From a virus, in IMG/VR virus record IMGVR_UViG_3300020177_000015, positions 1 to 43,294 of that record: 43,294 nucleotides of DNA; one strand, written 5' to 3'. Numbering within the stretch: the first letter of the stretch is position 1; each line of letters opens with the position of its first letter. A program made the translations under genes and the position numbers. The notes under the pieces are model-generated. The model was not told the DNA's origin, did not search any database, and saw only the letters and a program-made list of their open reading frames with translations. This document shows positions 1 to 8,037 of the stretch, piece by piece.

Positions 1-2
1 AT

Positions 3-1265
3 ATGAGTAAAGAATTAAAATGGGGTACTATTATTCCTCTTATTGGAGGTAGTGCCATAGGTTGTAAAAAATCTGCAGGTAATGAACCGGCTTTTCATTT
101 AAGCTATGAAGCATTTGCTGCAAACGAAAGCCATATTGAAAGATATTGGCCAGATGTACCAATGTATAGACTAGATCATGAAGAATTAGAAATACCTAAT
201 CAAACATTCGAAGGTGTTGATTATGTAAATTCAGTCTGTCCATGTGCAGGCTTATCCTTATTGAATTCTGCTAGTGGATCTGCTGCATCGCGTGGATCTG
301 ATGCTGTTCAAAATAAATGGATGTATGAATCATCTGAATATATTTTAGAACATGTAAAACCTAAAGTTCTTTGGGGTGAAAATGCCCCAGGCCTTTTTAC
401 TAAAATGGGAGAAGGTGTAGTAGAAAGACTTAGAGAAATTGCAGAAAAACATGGATATAGTTTTTCTCTCATTAAGACCAATACAGAATTACATGGTATT
501 CCACAGAGAAGAATGCGTACCTTTTACTTCTTTTGGAATACACCAACAGTTCCAATGTTAGAGTGGAAGTTTAGAGAAAAGAAAAAGCTTATTGACTATC
601 TTAACGAAATACCTGAGGATGCTACACAACAAGACATGTTCATGGTACCTGGAAAGGTCACTGATCATTTTAGACCGTATGAGTTTGTTTTAGAAAAAGA
701 AGGCTTAACTCATGCCGAATTTTCTGCTAAGTTTAAGAAAGGTACTATTGCACAGTATCTTGATAAGAATGAATTACTCGATGAATGTATTGACTGGTTA
801 GATAAACATTATCCAAAAGAAGGTTTTTCCAATAAGAAGTCAACTAAGACATTTATTGATATGTTGGAGCATCAGAAGAATAAAGTAAGTCAAGGGCTTG
901 GGTATTGGGATGCATCGCCACATTTTTTCCATGATTCTTTTTCTGCTCTGATTGGTCGTAATATGTTTAATGGTGTTCATCCTGTAGAAAATAGATATCT
1001 TAATGTAAGAGAGATGCTTCATTTAATGGGTCTTCCTTTAGATTTTGAAATTGAATCTTCTCGCCAAGTTAATCATATTGCACAAAATGTACCAGTTACC
1101 ACTGCTATGGATATGGCCGATGAGGTGAAGAAGTTTTGTGAAGGTAATGCAAAAATGACAAATTATACATTCCTAAAACAAGATAACACTAATCATAAGA
1201 TTATTGAAGCAGAAGAAATTGGAGCTAAACCAAAAAAGAAGTATAAAGTAAAAAGTATAATTTAA
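3..1265 (+). CDS. C5-cytosine DNA methyltransferase-like protein
   Basis: A 420-residue protein that should transfer a methyl (or related one-carbon) group from a SAM-type cofactor to C5 of cytosine. In order it shows a glycine-rich motif I (IIPLIGGSAIG, about residues 10-20), the motif IV Pro-Cys nucleophile (VCPCAGLS, about 78-85), a motif VI variant (GENAPG, where ENV is usual), the motif VIII QRRMRTF block, and C-terminal motif IX/X-like segments (REMLHLMGLP, QNVPV). ATG lies two bases inside the window; the N-terminus before motif I has a normal length, so the gene looks complete, but an upstream start cannot be excluded. A glycosyltransferase gene begins two bases after the stop and has a similar C-terminal tail (here KVKSII). 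No restriction endonuclease is adjacent, so self-protection or DNA hypermodification is more likely than a restriction system. Confidence 0.82.
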   Translation: MSKELKWGTIIPLIGGSAIGCKKSAGNEPAFHLSYEAFAANESHIERYWPDVPMYRLDHEELEIPNQTFEGVDYVNSVCPCAGLSLLNSASGSAASRGSDAVQNKWMYESSEYILEHVKPKVLWGENAPGLFTKMGEGVVERLREIAEKHGYSFSLIKTNTELHGIPQRRMRTFYFFWNTPTVPMLEWKFREKKKLIDYLNEIPEDATQQDMFMVPGKVTDHFRPYEFVLEKEGLTHAEFSAKFKKGTIAQYLDKNELLDECIDWLDKHYPKEGFSNKKSTKTFIDMLEHQKNKVSQGLGYWDASPHFFHDSFSALIGRNMFNGVHPVENRYLNVREMLHLMGLPLDFEIESSRQVNHIAQNVPVTTAMDMADEVKKFCEGNAKMTNYTFLKQDNTNHKIIEAEEIGAKPKKKYKVKSII

Positions 1266-1267
1266 TT

Positions 1268-2275
1268 ATGAAAGATAAAGCTTTAGCCATCGGCGTATCC
1301 AGTCTAGAGTTTACTAATATCTTATGTAGTTATTATCCTAGAGGAGTTAAAGAGAAGTTTGACATTTATCTGTTTGTGGATGATACTAAAATAGACCTAG
1401 ATAAACTTAGTGGTATTTTTGAAGAACATGATTTGGATATATTTAAAAATGCCAAAATTATTATTCTTAATGATCTTTATGACCATTACATTGAGAAGCA
1501 TGGTTATGAAGGTAAAGCAAAGGAATTTCTTTTAAGTCATGGTTGCTTATTTAAGATCTTAATGCCAATTTATCTTAAAGAAAAATTTGGAGTAAAGAGA
1601 ACTCTTGTATCTGATGATGATGTATTTATATTAAATGATATAAGTTACATGTGGGATGAATATAAAGAGTTCGGTATCAAAAAGGAAAATCTATTTTACA
1701 TTAGAAACAAGGATAAGTATGATGTAATGGATGCTTTTAATGAAATCTTTGAATCTGATTTTACATTAGAGCAAATGAATGCACTTTCTATAAATGCAGG
1801 TAATATCATATACGGAGACGATCCTAAGTTAGAGTATTATTTTGAAAGATTTATGAAGCACCCATTTATTCATCATCTTTACTTTAACTTTACAGGATAT
1901 ACAAGCTGGACAGTTGAGCAGAGATTCCACCACTTTAATATTCATAGATATTTAGCAGAAGGGAGAAAGGTTAAATTTACCAATAGTAAAGATTTAAGAC
2001 TTATGCAAAATCTTGATAAAGGAATGAAGGCAGGTACTCCTGATGAAAGGTATCTTAAACAAGTAACTCCTTCAATTATTCATTATGCTATAGGTACAAA
2101 AAAGCCTTTATGGTTGAGAGATTTTTTACCAGGTTTATCATGGAAATTTGATGGTTTTCAATATGAACCTAAATATGAATTAAAGGGTATCTTGTATAAT
2201 AAAGATTGGCAACCACCTTCTTTTAAGAGTGTACAAAAGAAACAAAAAGAATTTAAAATTAAGTCAGTATTCTAA
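1268..2275 (+). CDS. GT-A type glycosyltransferase-like protein
   Basis: A 335-residue protein with a nucleotide-sugar transferase look. An N-terminal alpha/beta region is followed by an acidic metal-binding DxD-type motif at residues 115-120 (SDDDVF) after a hydrophobic strand, as in GT8-like and related GT-A enzymes. Later come aromatic and His-rich segments (FIHHLYFNFTGYTSW). The expected role is sugar transfer from a UDP- or GDP-sugar; the acceptor cannot be read from the sequence. It begins two bases after the methyltransferase and ends in a TAATG overlap with the cyclophilin gene, so the three are one transcription unit. Its C-terminus (KIKSVF) resembles that of the methyltransferase (KVKSII), which hints at a common partner. 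Modification of DNA is an inference; modification of a virion protein is the alternative. Confidence 0.6.
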   Translation: MKDKALAIGVSSLEFTNILCSYYPRGVKEKFDIYLFVDDTKIDLDKLSGIFEEHDLDIFKNAKIIILNDLYDHYIEKHGYEGKAKEFLLSHGCLFKILMPIYLKEKFGVKRTLVSDDDVFILNDISYMWDEYKEFGIKKENLFYIRNKDKYDVMDAFNEIFESDFTLEQMNALSINAGNIIYGDDPKLEYYFERFMKHPFIHHLYFNFTGYTSWTVEQRFHHFNIHRYLAEGRKVKFTNSKDLRLMQNLDKGMKAGTPDERYLKQVTPSIIHYAIGTKKPLWLRDFLPGLSWKFDGFQYEPKYELKGILYNKDWQPPSFKSVQKKQKEFKIKSVF

Positions 2276-2727
2276 TGGATAAGATAACAACAGCTACATT
2301 TAAAATGGATAAAGGAGATATGGTATTTCGGCTTTATGAAGAAACACCAATTCATACTGGGGCATTCATTAATAATGCAAAAACAGGTCAATTTAAGGGA
2401 ATTGAATTTTATAGAGTAGAACCTAACTTTGTAATACAGAGTGGTCCTAAAGAAGCCAATGGGCGTATGTGGGATGAAACAAAACCACCTAGAAGAACAA
2501 AAGATAATAATACGCATTTCTTTGGCGTATTAAGTTCTGCTAATTCAGGACCAGAACATTCATCAATAGGTGTCTTTTTTATATCTCTAGGAAGATGGAG
2601 AGGGCGAAGTTTGGATGAAGCATATACATCATTTGGTCACATAATTGAAGGGTGGGAACATCTTGAAAAAATTGAAAAGGGTGACATTATTAATGATGTA
2701 ATAATTAGAGAGTATACATTAAACTAA
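2275..2727 (+). CDS. Cyclophilin-type peptidyl-prolyl cis-trans isomerase
   Basis: A 150-residue single-domain cyclophilin. The core block FYRVEPNFVIQSG (about residues 45-57) carries the catalytic Arg (FYRV) and the Phe and Gln of the active site. VFFISLGR (about 98-105) corresponds to the family's FFI block, and the LDEAYTSFG segment to the later W/H-VFG loop. The family catalyses proline isomerisation during protein folding. It starts within the stop codon of the preceding glycosyltransferase (TAATG), so it is probably translationally coupled. A phage-borne cyclophilin is uncommon; a role in folding a phage structural or replication protein is possible. There is no signal peptide, so it acts in the host cytoplasm. 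Confidence 0.85.
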   Translation: MDKITTATFKMDKGDMVFRLYEETPIHTGAFINNAKTGQFKGIEFYRVEPNFVIQSGPKEANGRMWDETKPPRRTKDNNTHFFGVLSSANSGPEHSSIGVFFISLGRWRGRSLDEAYTSFGHIIEGWEHLEKIEKGDIINDVIIREYTLN

Positions 2728-2740
2728 GTAACTAATATCA

Positions 2741-2753
2741 ATATAATAATAAA
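2741..2753 (+). promoter_or_regulatory. ATATAATAATAAA box before the clamp gene
   Basis: The AT-rich box ATATAATAATAAA lies 15 bases before the clamp ATG. The same TATAATAATAAA core occurs before uvsX (6815) and the gp55-like gene (15879). It could be a promoter -10 region for a non-late class or part of an A-rich translation leader; spacing alone cannot decide. Confidence 0.45.
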
Positions 2754-2768
2754 CAAAATTTATTTTCA

Positions 2769-3518
2769 ATGGAAACAACAATTAACAAAATTGACGGTTA
2801 TGAATTAAGTTCATTCGTCCGCAAACTACTTCCAATTGACAAGTTTATCTTTATGAAGATTGCAAAAGAAGGAACTGTTTCTTCTGTCTATTTTCCTGAA
2901 CGAGATGCTGTTAAATTGGTTAGCACACCAACTAAAGATATCTTTGAAGCAGATATTGATAATCCGGTAAAAGTAAGCTTCTATAACGGTACTAAAGTTA
3001 TTGATGCGTTAAGCCATTTTAATGGTGATGTAAAAGGTCGTATTAAGTATACTGAATATGACGGAGAATACATGGCAAGTGATTTTATTTTAGAGAATGA
3101 TGATCTTCAAATTAATCTTGCATGTACCGATCCATCATTATCATTTATGGAAATGAGTAAAGAAGAAACTGACCGAGCATTTGGAACTGAATCTAAGATG
3201 TTTGAATTTGATCTTCTTACTACTCATGTAGATAAAATGAAATCATTGTTTAACCTTGATAAAGAAGAAGATATCTTTACTCTTTGTATTGGAGAAAAAG
3301 GTATTAACATTAAAGGTACTTCATACGATGCTACACTTTGTCACTCATATGATTCATCTGTTGAAAAAGGTGCAAAGGTTGTTATCTATAAGAAATACAT
3401 AAACCTTTTAGATAAGGAAAACTATAAAGTGAGTGTATGTGAAAATAAAGTTGTTTTCAAATCGTTGGATACTAACACTCATCTTACTGTGGCGGTTGCC
3501 ATTACAGACGAAGATTAA
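2769..3518 (+). CDS. gp45: Sliding clamp (T4 gp45-like)
   Basis: A 249-residue protein, close to the 228 residues of T4 gp45. It is made of alternating beta strands in the pattern of a clamp repeat, with a C-terminal half ending in VVIYKKYINLLDKENYKVSV and VFKSLDTNTHLTVAVA, as in gp45 and PCNA proteins. The trimeric ring would tether the polymerase and, in T4, also activates late transcription through gp55 and gp33. The assignment rests on length, strand pattern and context: a polymerase fragment follows directly, and the clamp loader is in the same window. The gene has its own upstream AT box and a strong terminator after it, so it may be expressed as a single-gene unit, as suits a protein needed in many copies. 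Confidence 0.72.
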   Translation: METTINKIDGYELSSFVRKLLPIDKFIFMKIAKEGTVSSVYFPERDAVKLVSTPTKDIFEADIDNPVKVSFYNGTKVIDALSHFNGDVKGRIKYTEYDGEYMASDFILENDDLQINLACTDPSLSFMEMSKEETDRAFGTESKMFEFDLLTTHVDKMKSLFNLDKEEDIFTLCIGEKGINIKGTSYDATLCHSYDSSVEKGAKVVIYKKYINLLDKENYKVSVCENKVVFKSLDTNTHLTVAVAITDED

Positions 3519-3530
3519 TCCCGTCTATCT

Positions 3531-3570
3531 AAGGGCATCTAATTAAGTTTAGGTGCCCTTAAACTTTTTT
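3531..3570 (+). terminator. Rho-independent terminator after the clamp gene
   Basis: An 11-bp stem (3531-3541 pairing with 3550-3560, one G-T pair) with an 8-base loop is followed by AAAC and a run of six T (3565-3570). It separates the clamp gene from the polymerase fragment. Confidence 0.85.
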
Positions 3571-3594
3571 AATCTTTACCTTATAAAAATAAAA

Positions 3595-4713
3595 ATGACA
3601 GAGGAATTACAGCAAATAAAAGAAGAAGCATCAAAGTATTATAATTATGAACAAGCTGTAAAGCTAATGCTTAACTCTATTTACGGTGCATTTGGTAATC
3701 CTTATTTCTATTTCTTTAATGTTGATATAGCCGAAACTATTACCCTTCAAGGTAAAGATGCTATCCTATATACTGAAAGACTTATTAACAAATATTTTAA
3801 AGAATATTGGCATAAAGATACTGCTGCTCACCAAGCTATGGGAATAACAGTAACTGGTAAAATTGAAAAACCTGTTGGTATTTATATTGATACTGATTCG
3901 GTATATGTAAAGTTTGAGGAACTAATTAAAAAATCTGAAGGGTGGGAAGGTGATGAAAAAGAATTCATTTTAAAGTTATATGAAGTAAGACTTAAAGCTT
4001 ATATAGAAAAAATTCTACAGGTGTATGCTGATAATAATAATGCAGAAAACTTTTTATCATTTGAATTAGAAAGTATTGCTAAGAATGCAATATGGCTTGC
4101 CAAGAAAAAGTACATGCAGAATATTGTTTGGAAGGATCCGGATATTCATTATGATGATCTTTCTAAAATTAGTTCTAAAGGATTTGAAATTATACAGTCA
4201 TCCACTCCAATTTTTGCTAGAGAAAAACTAAAAGAATTGCTAACATATATATTTTCGGCTGGTGAATTAGATATGGGTAAATTTGCAAGTCAACTTAAAG
4301 ATATTAAAAGACAATTTAGATTAGCAAATGTAGATCAAATCAGTTTTTCACGAAAGGTTAATAATTATCAACGATATATAGTAAACGATTATGATACATT
4401 TGAAGTTGCATCTAAATGTCCAATTGGGGTAAGATCTGCAGGTTATCATAATTACCTATTAAATAACTCCAGTGTGAAAGGAAAATATCAGCCACTAGGA
4501 AACGGCGAAAAATGTAAAATGTACTTTTCTGTAGATTCATCCTGCGATGTATTTGCATATGCTCCTGGTGATTATCCTTATGAATTTGCCCCTAAGGTAG
4601 ATTATGATAAACAATTTGAAAAGACAATATTGGATCCAATAAATCGGGTTGTAACTGCGATGGGATTTAAGGCCTTTAACAGAAACATAATTTATACCAC
4701 CAATCTTTTCTAA
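3595..4713 (+). CDS. gp43: DNA polymerase family B, C-terminal (palm/thumb) part only
   Basis: A 372-residue protein matching the C-terminal part of T4 gp43. It has motif B (KLMLNSIYGAFGN, near the N-terminus), motif C with the two catalytic Asp (YIDTDSVYVKF) and a thumb-type KKKY motif (WLAKKKYMQNIVW). It lacks the 3'-5' exonuclease domain and motif A (DxxSLYP), which precede motif B in every complete family B polymerase. Neither is found elsewhere in this window, so an N-terminal half must be supplied by another gene. I chose ATG at 3595 rather than 3553 because 3553 lies inside the terminator stem. The N-terminus EELQQIKEEASKYYNYEQ is helical and starts just before motif B, as a clean split would. 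Split gene 43 (43A/43B) is known in some Aeromonas T4-like phages. The C-terminus (TTNLF) resembles other tails in this window. Confidence 0.88.
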   Translation: MTEELQQIKEEASKYYNYEQAVKLMLNSIYGAFGNPYFYFFNVDIAETITLQGKDAILYTERLINKYFKEYWHKDTAAHQAMGITVTGKIEKPVGIYIDTDSVYVKFEELIKKSEGWEGDEKEFILKLYEVRLKAYIEKILQVYADNNNAENFLSFELESIAKNAIWLAKKKYMQNIVWKDPDIHYDDLSKISSKGFEIIQSSTPIFAREKLKELLTYIFSAGELDMGKFASQLKDIKRQFRLANVDQISFSRKVNNYQRYIVNDYDTFEVASKCPIGVRSAGYHNYLLNNSSVKGKYQPLGNGEKCKMYFSVDSSCDVFAYAPGDYPYEFAPKVDYDKQFEKTILDPINRVVTAMGFKAFNRNIIYTTNLF

Positions 4714-4728
4714 AAAATAAACATAAAT

Positions 4729-5883
4729 ATGAAAAAGAGTTTTAGAATTCACGTACTAGGTCTTCCACATACTATAACCAATGAAGACTTTGTAGCATGC
4801 GCCTATACACAAAAGGCCTGGAAATTTTGTAAAATGATGGCTGGAAGAGGTCATACAATTTACCATTACGGTCATGAAGATTCGGACACCATGGCAGATG
4901 AAGATGTAACAGTTATTACTAATGAGGTATGGGAAGAGGTTTATGGTACTCATGATTACAAGAGTAAATGGTTTAAGTATGATATGAATGATAAAGCATA
5001 TCAAACTTTTTATAGAAATGCAATTAGAGAAATTGATAAAAGAAAACAACCAGGAGACATCATTCTTCCGTTTTGGGGAGCAGGTGTAAGACCAATTTGT
5101 GATGCTCACCCAGACCTTTTAACAATAGAACCTGGTATAGGATATGCAGGTGGTCACTGGGCACCTTATAAAATATTTGAATCTTATGCAATTTATCATG
5201 CATATTGCGGACTTCGTAATGTTGGGGCATGTGCACAAAGTAACTATGATATAGTAATTCCTAATTATTTTGATTTAGACCAATTTGAATATCAAGAAGA
5301 AAAAGAAGATTACTTTCTTTTCTTAGGAAGAGTTTATACTGGTAAAGGGGTTCATATTGCTCAACAGGTTTGTGAAGCCGCTGGGGTAAAACTTAAAGTT
5401 GCTGGTCAATTAGACCCTTCGTATGAAAATTATAAATGGCCAGATCATGTGGAATTTGTAGGATATGCAGGCGTTGAAGAAAGAAAAGAGCTAATGAAAA
5501 ATGCAAAAGGTTCTTTCTTGGCATCCCAATATCTTGAACCGTTTGGTGGAGTACAGATTGAAAATCTCTTAGCAGGGACTCCTACTATATCATCTGATTG
5601 GGGTGCCTTTACTGAAAATAATATTGAAGGCGTAACAGGCTATCGCTGTAGGACGTTTGAAGACTATGTAAGAGCAGTTAAAAACATACAAGAAGGCAAG
5701 ATAAAATCAATAGATTGTAGAAAGCATGGAGAAAAGTTTTCATTAGAAGCAATAGCCCCAATGTATGAAGACTTTTTTAGAAAGGTTTCTGATATACATT
5801 CAGGAAGAGGTTGGTATGAAATATGGGATGATTCATTGTATACATCTAAATGGATAGAAAAGCAAAATCTTGAAAATGATTAA
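4729..5883 (+). CDS. GT-B glycosyltransferase, GT4-like
   Basis: A 384-residue two-domain glycosyltransferase. The donor-binding C-terminal half shows FLGRVYTGKGVHIA (about residues 198-211), the VEFVGYAG block and the E-x7-E signature EPFGGVQIE (270-278), followed by LAGTPTISSDWGA. These are hallmarks of retaining GT4-family enzymes that use nucleotide-sugar donors. It lies between the polymerase fragment and uvsX; in T4 the DNA beta-glucosyltransferase gene sits in the corresponding interval. That synteny, with the C5-methyltransferase nearby, makes DNA glycosylation a reasonable hypothesis, though a cell-surface or virion acceptor is equally allowed by the sequence. It overlaps the next glycosyltransferase by 8 bases, so the two are coupled. 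Confidence 0.8.
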   Translation: MKKSFRIHVLGLPHTITNEDFVACAYTQKAWKFCKMMAGRGHTIYHYGHEDSDTMADEDVTVITNEVWEEVYGTHDYKSKWFKYDMNDKAYQTFYRNAIREIDKRKQPGDIILPFWGAGVRPICDAHPDLLTIEPGIGYAGGHWAPYKIFESYAIYHAYCGLRNVGACAQSNYDIVIPNYFDLDQFEYQEEKEDYFLFLGRVYTGKGVHIAQQVCEAAGVKLKVAGQLDPSYENYKWPDHVEFVGYAGVEERKELMKNAKGSFLASQYLEPFGGVQIENLLAGTPTISSDWGAFTENNIEGVTGYRCRTFEDYVRAVKNIQEGKIKSIDCRKHGEKFSLEAIAPMYEDFFRKVSDIHSGRGWYEIWDDSLYTSKWIEKQNLEND

Positions 5884-6796
5884 TGTTCTATATTTTGGTG
5901 ATTGCTCTGCTGGAGCAATGGGAATAATTCATCGTGATATTAAATCTATCATTGATGAAAAATACCCAGATATTCAATTTAAGCTAATGGATTGGGCAGA
6001 AAAAGATAATTATGTTTATCTTTTTAACCAAAGAGGATGGAAGAATTATGATCTTATTATAGTTGATCCTTATATTGCAAACGTATTAAATAACGGTTGG
6101 CTTTTTAAAGATTTACCTATAGAAGAACAAAATGAACTTAAAGATAAGTTTATTCCAGTTTATCATCATGAAGTAGATGTACCTGCTGATCATTTTAATC
6201 ATGGATGGTATGAAGATTGGTTTACTACACCATTATGTAGTATTAATCCTTATATAGTAGATCAACTTAGATCTAAGGGTGTTGAAAGTTATCTCTTACC
6301 TATCGGTGTAAATAGAAAGAGATTTTACCCATTTAAACAAATTACTCAAATCCAAAAGGTTGGGTTTGTAGGATCTTCGCCTAAAGAAGATTGGCAGTCT
6401 ATTAAAAGACCTAATATGTTTCATGAAATATGCAATAAAGCTAAGGTATATCCTGTAACTATTACCGGGAGGAATAACGATAAGAATATGTACCATGATG
6501 TTGATCTAGTAATATGTACATCCTCGGCTGAAGGAAATCCTATGTCTTATTTAGAAACAGCTGCTTGTAAGATACCTTTTATTTCAACTAATGTAGGAAT
6601 TGTTAGATATTATGATACAGTTAAGAAATTCAAAACTGTCGATGAAGCTGTTAAAATTATTAGTGAATTTATTAATAATCCAATGCTTATTAATGAATAT
6701 GTATCTAATGTACATGATGAAATATTTCCTGATAAGGATTGGGAATCTATTATAGAAAAATTCTGGGTACCTTATTTTAAAAAAATGAGTAATTAA
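5876..6796 (+). CDS. Second GT-B glycosyltransferase-like protein
   Basis: A protein of about 306 residues with a short GT-B-like layout. The N-terminal Rossmann-type strand is INVLYFGDCSAG. Middle blocks are LIIVDPYIANVL and PIGVNRKRFYPF. The C-terminal donor half contains VGFVGSSP, DLVICTSSAEGNPMSYLETAAC and PFISTNVGIVRYY, which match the EGxPxxxLEAxAC region of GT1/GT4 enzymes. I chose the ATG at 5876 over the TTG at 5870; both overlap the end of the upstream GT4 gene. Two consecutive glycosyltransferases suggest sequential addition of two sugars or a pair with different acceptors. The natural substrate is unknown. Confidence 0.68.
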   Translation: MINVLYFGDCSAGAMGIIHRDIKSIIDEKYPDIQFKLMDWAEKDNYVYLFNQRGWKNYDLIIVDPYIANVLNNGWLFKDLPIEEQNELKDKFIPVYHHEVDVPADHFNHGWYEDWFTTPLCSINPYIVDQLRSKGVESYLLPIGVNRKRFYPFKQITQIQKVGFVGSSPKEDWQSIKRPNMFHEICNKAKVYPVTITGRNNDKNMYHDVDLVICTSSAEGNPMSYLETAACKIPFISTNVGIVRYYDTVKKFKTVDEAVKIISEFINNPMLINEYVSNVHDEIFPDKDWESIIEKFWVPYFKKMSN

Positions 6797-6814
6797 AACA
6801 ACTTAACATTTTTC

Positions 6815-6828
6815 TATATAATAATAAA
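6815..6828 (+). promoter_or_regulatory. TATATAATAATAAA box before uvsX
   Basis: TATATAATAATAAA, identical over 14 bases to the box at 15879 before the gp55-like gene, lies 12 bases before the uvsX ATG. It is a likely promoter or leader element of a replication-phase class. Confidence 0.5.
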
Positions 6829-6840
6829 ATAAAACAAAAT

Positions 6841-8037
6841 ATGGGTAAAGAATTTTCATTCGCAGATTTAAACAAGGAAATGTCAAAACACTCCACATAC
6901 GGAGAGACATTGGATAAATCAAGCATTTCAGAAATTGATCACTTTATACCTACCGGAAATTACCACCTTAATGCATGTTTAACAGGATCCTTATTTGGAG
7001 GTTATCCTAATAATAGAGCAGTTGCATTGGCTGGGCCTTCTGGTACAGGTAAAACTTATCTTATTCTTAATGCTGTTAAACAAGCACAGGAAATGGGATA
7101 TAGTATTGTATTCTATGATTCTGAAAATGCAGTAGATAAAAAGTTGGTTGAAAAATTTGGAATAGATCCTAAAAAATTCCGTTATGAACCATGTAATACT
7201 GTTCAAGAGTTCAGAAGTTCTGTTACTGCATTAACTGATCTTTTGATTGATCAAAAGAATAAAGGTGCTGAATTACCTAGAGTCTTAATTATATTGGACT
7301 CTGCAGGTAACCTTGCAACACAAAAAGAAATTGATGATGCCAAGAGCGGTAGTGATAAGGCTGATATGACGCGAGCTAAATTGCTTAAATCTACGTTCCG
7401 TATTCTTATGACCAAATTAGGCATCATAAAGGTTCCTTTCTTATTTACAAATCATACATACCAAACACAAGACCTGTTTTCTCGCCAAGTAGGTGGAGGT
7501 GGTACTGGTCCTGAGTATGCTGCTTCCATTATTCTTTTCTTAGGTAAGGCAAAACTTAAAGACGGTGTTGAACAGACTGGTATTATTGTAACTGCAAAAC
7601 CTAATAAAAATCGCTTTGCTAAACCTACGCCAATTAAATTCCACATTTCATTTAATAAAGGTATGAATCCTTACATTGGATTAGAGGAGTATATCAGCTG
7701 GGATACGTGCGGTATTGAACGTGGAAGGTTTATTAATCAAAATGCATATGATAAACTTAACGAGACGGGTAAAGCAGAATGCCGAGAACATACATATGAA
7801 AAAGATGGTAAAGAAGTAACTATTTATTTCCAACCTGCAGCAACTGCTCGTAAGATCTGTGTAGCTCATCTTAACGATACTGTTGATCTTAATCAATTAT
7901 TTACTCCATTAGTTATGACACCGGAAGTTTTACAAAAGCTTGAACCGGTAGTCGCCGAGAAGTTTAAATATGGTGAAGAAATTGATGTAGAGAATTTAAC
8001 CGAAATGCTTGAAGAAAATGCTGAAGAAAACGATTGA
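6841..8037 (+). CDS. uvsX: UvsX/RecA-type recombinase
   Basis: A 398-residue RecA-family strand-exchange ATPase, the same size class as T4 UvsX (about 390). Walker A is GPSGTGKT at residues 65-72. The Walker B-type strand is VLIILDSAG (about 147-155), and the DNA-loop region includes FTNHTYQTQDLFSRQVGGGGTGPEY. It would form filaments on single-stranded DNA and drive recombination-dependent replication with the helicase and gp46/47 encoded downstream. The C-terminus is acidic (EENAEEND), as in many RecA proteins. It overlaps the following small gene by about 20 bases. A box shared with the clamp and gp55-like genes lies upstream. Confidence 0.93.
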   Translation: MGKEFSFADLNKEMSKHSTYGETLDKSSISEIDHFIPTGNYHLNACLTGSLFGGYPNNRAVALAGPSGTGKTYLILNAVKQAQEMGYSIVFYDSENAVDKKLVEKFGIDPKKFRYEPCNTVQEFRSSVTALTDLLIDQKNKGAELPRVLIILDSAGNLATQKEIDDAKSGSDKADMTRAKLLKSTFRILMTKLGIIKVPFLFTNHTYQTQDLFSRQVGGGGTGPEYAASIILFLGKAKLKDGVEQTGIIVTAKPNKNRFAKPTPIKFHISFNKGMNPYIGLEEYISWDTCGIERGRFINQNAYDKLNETGKAECREHTYEKDGKEVTIYFQPAATARKICVAHLNDTVDLNQLFTPLVMTPEVLQKLEPVVAEKFKYGEEIDVENLTEMLEENAEEND

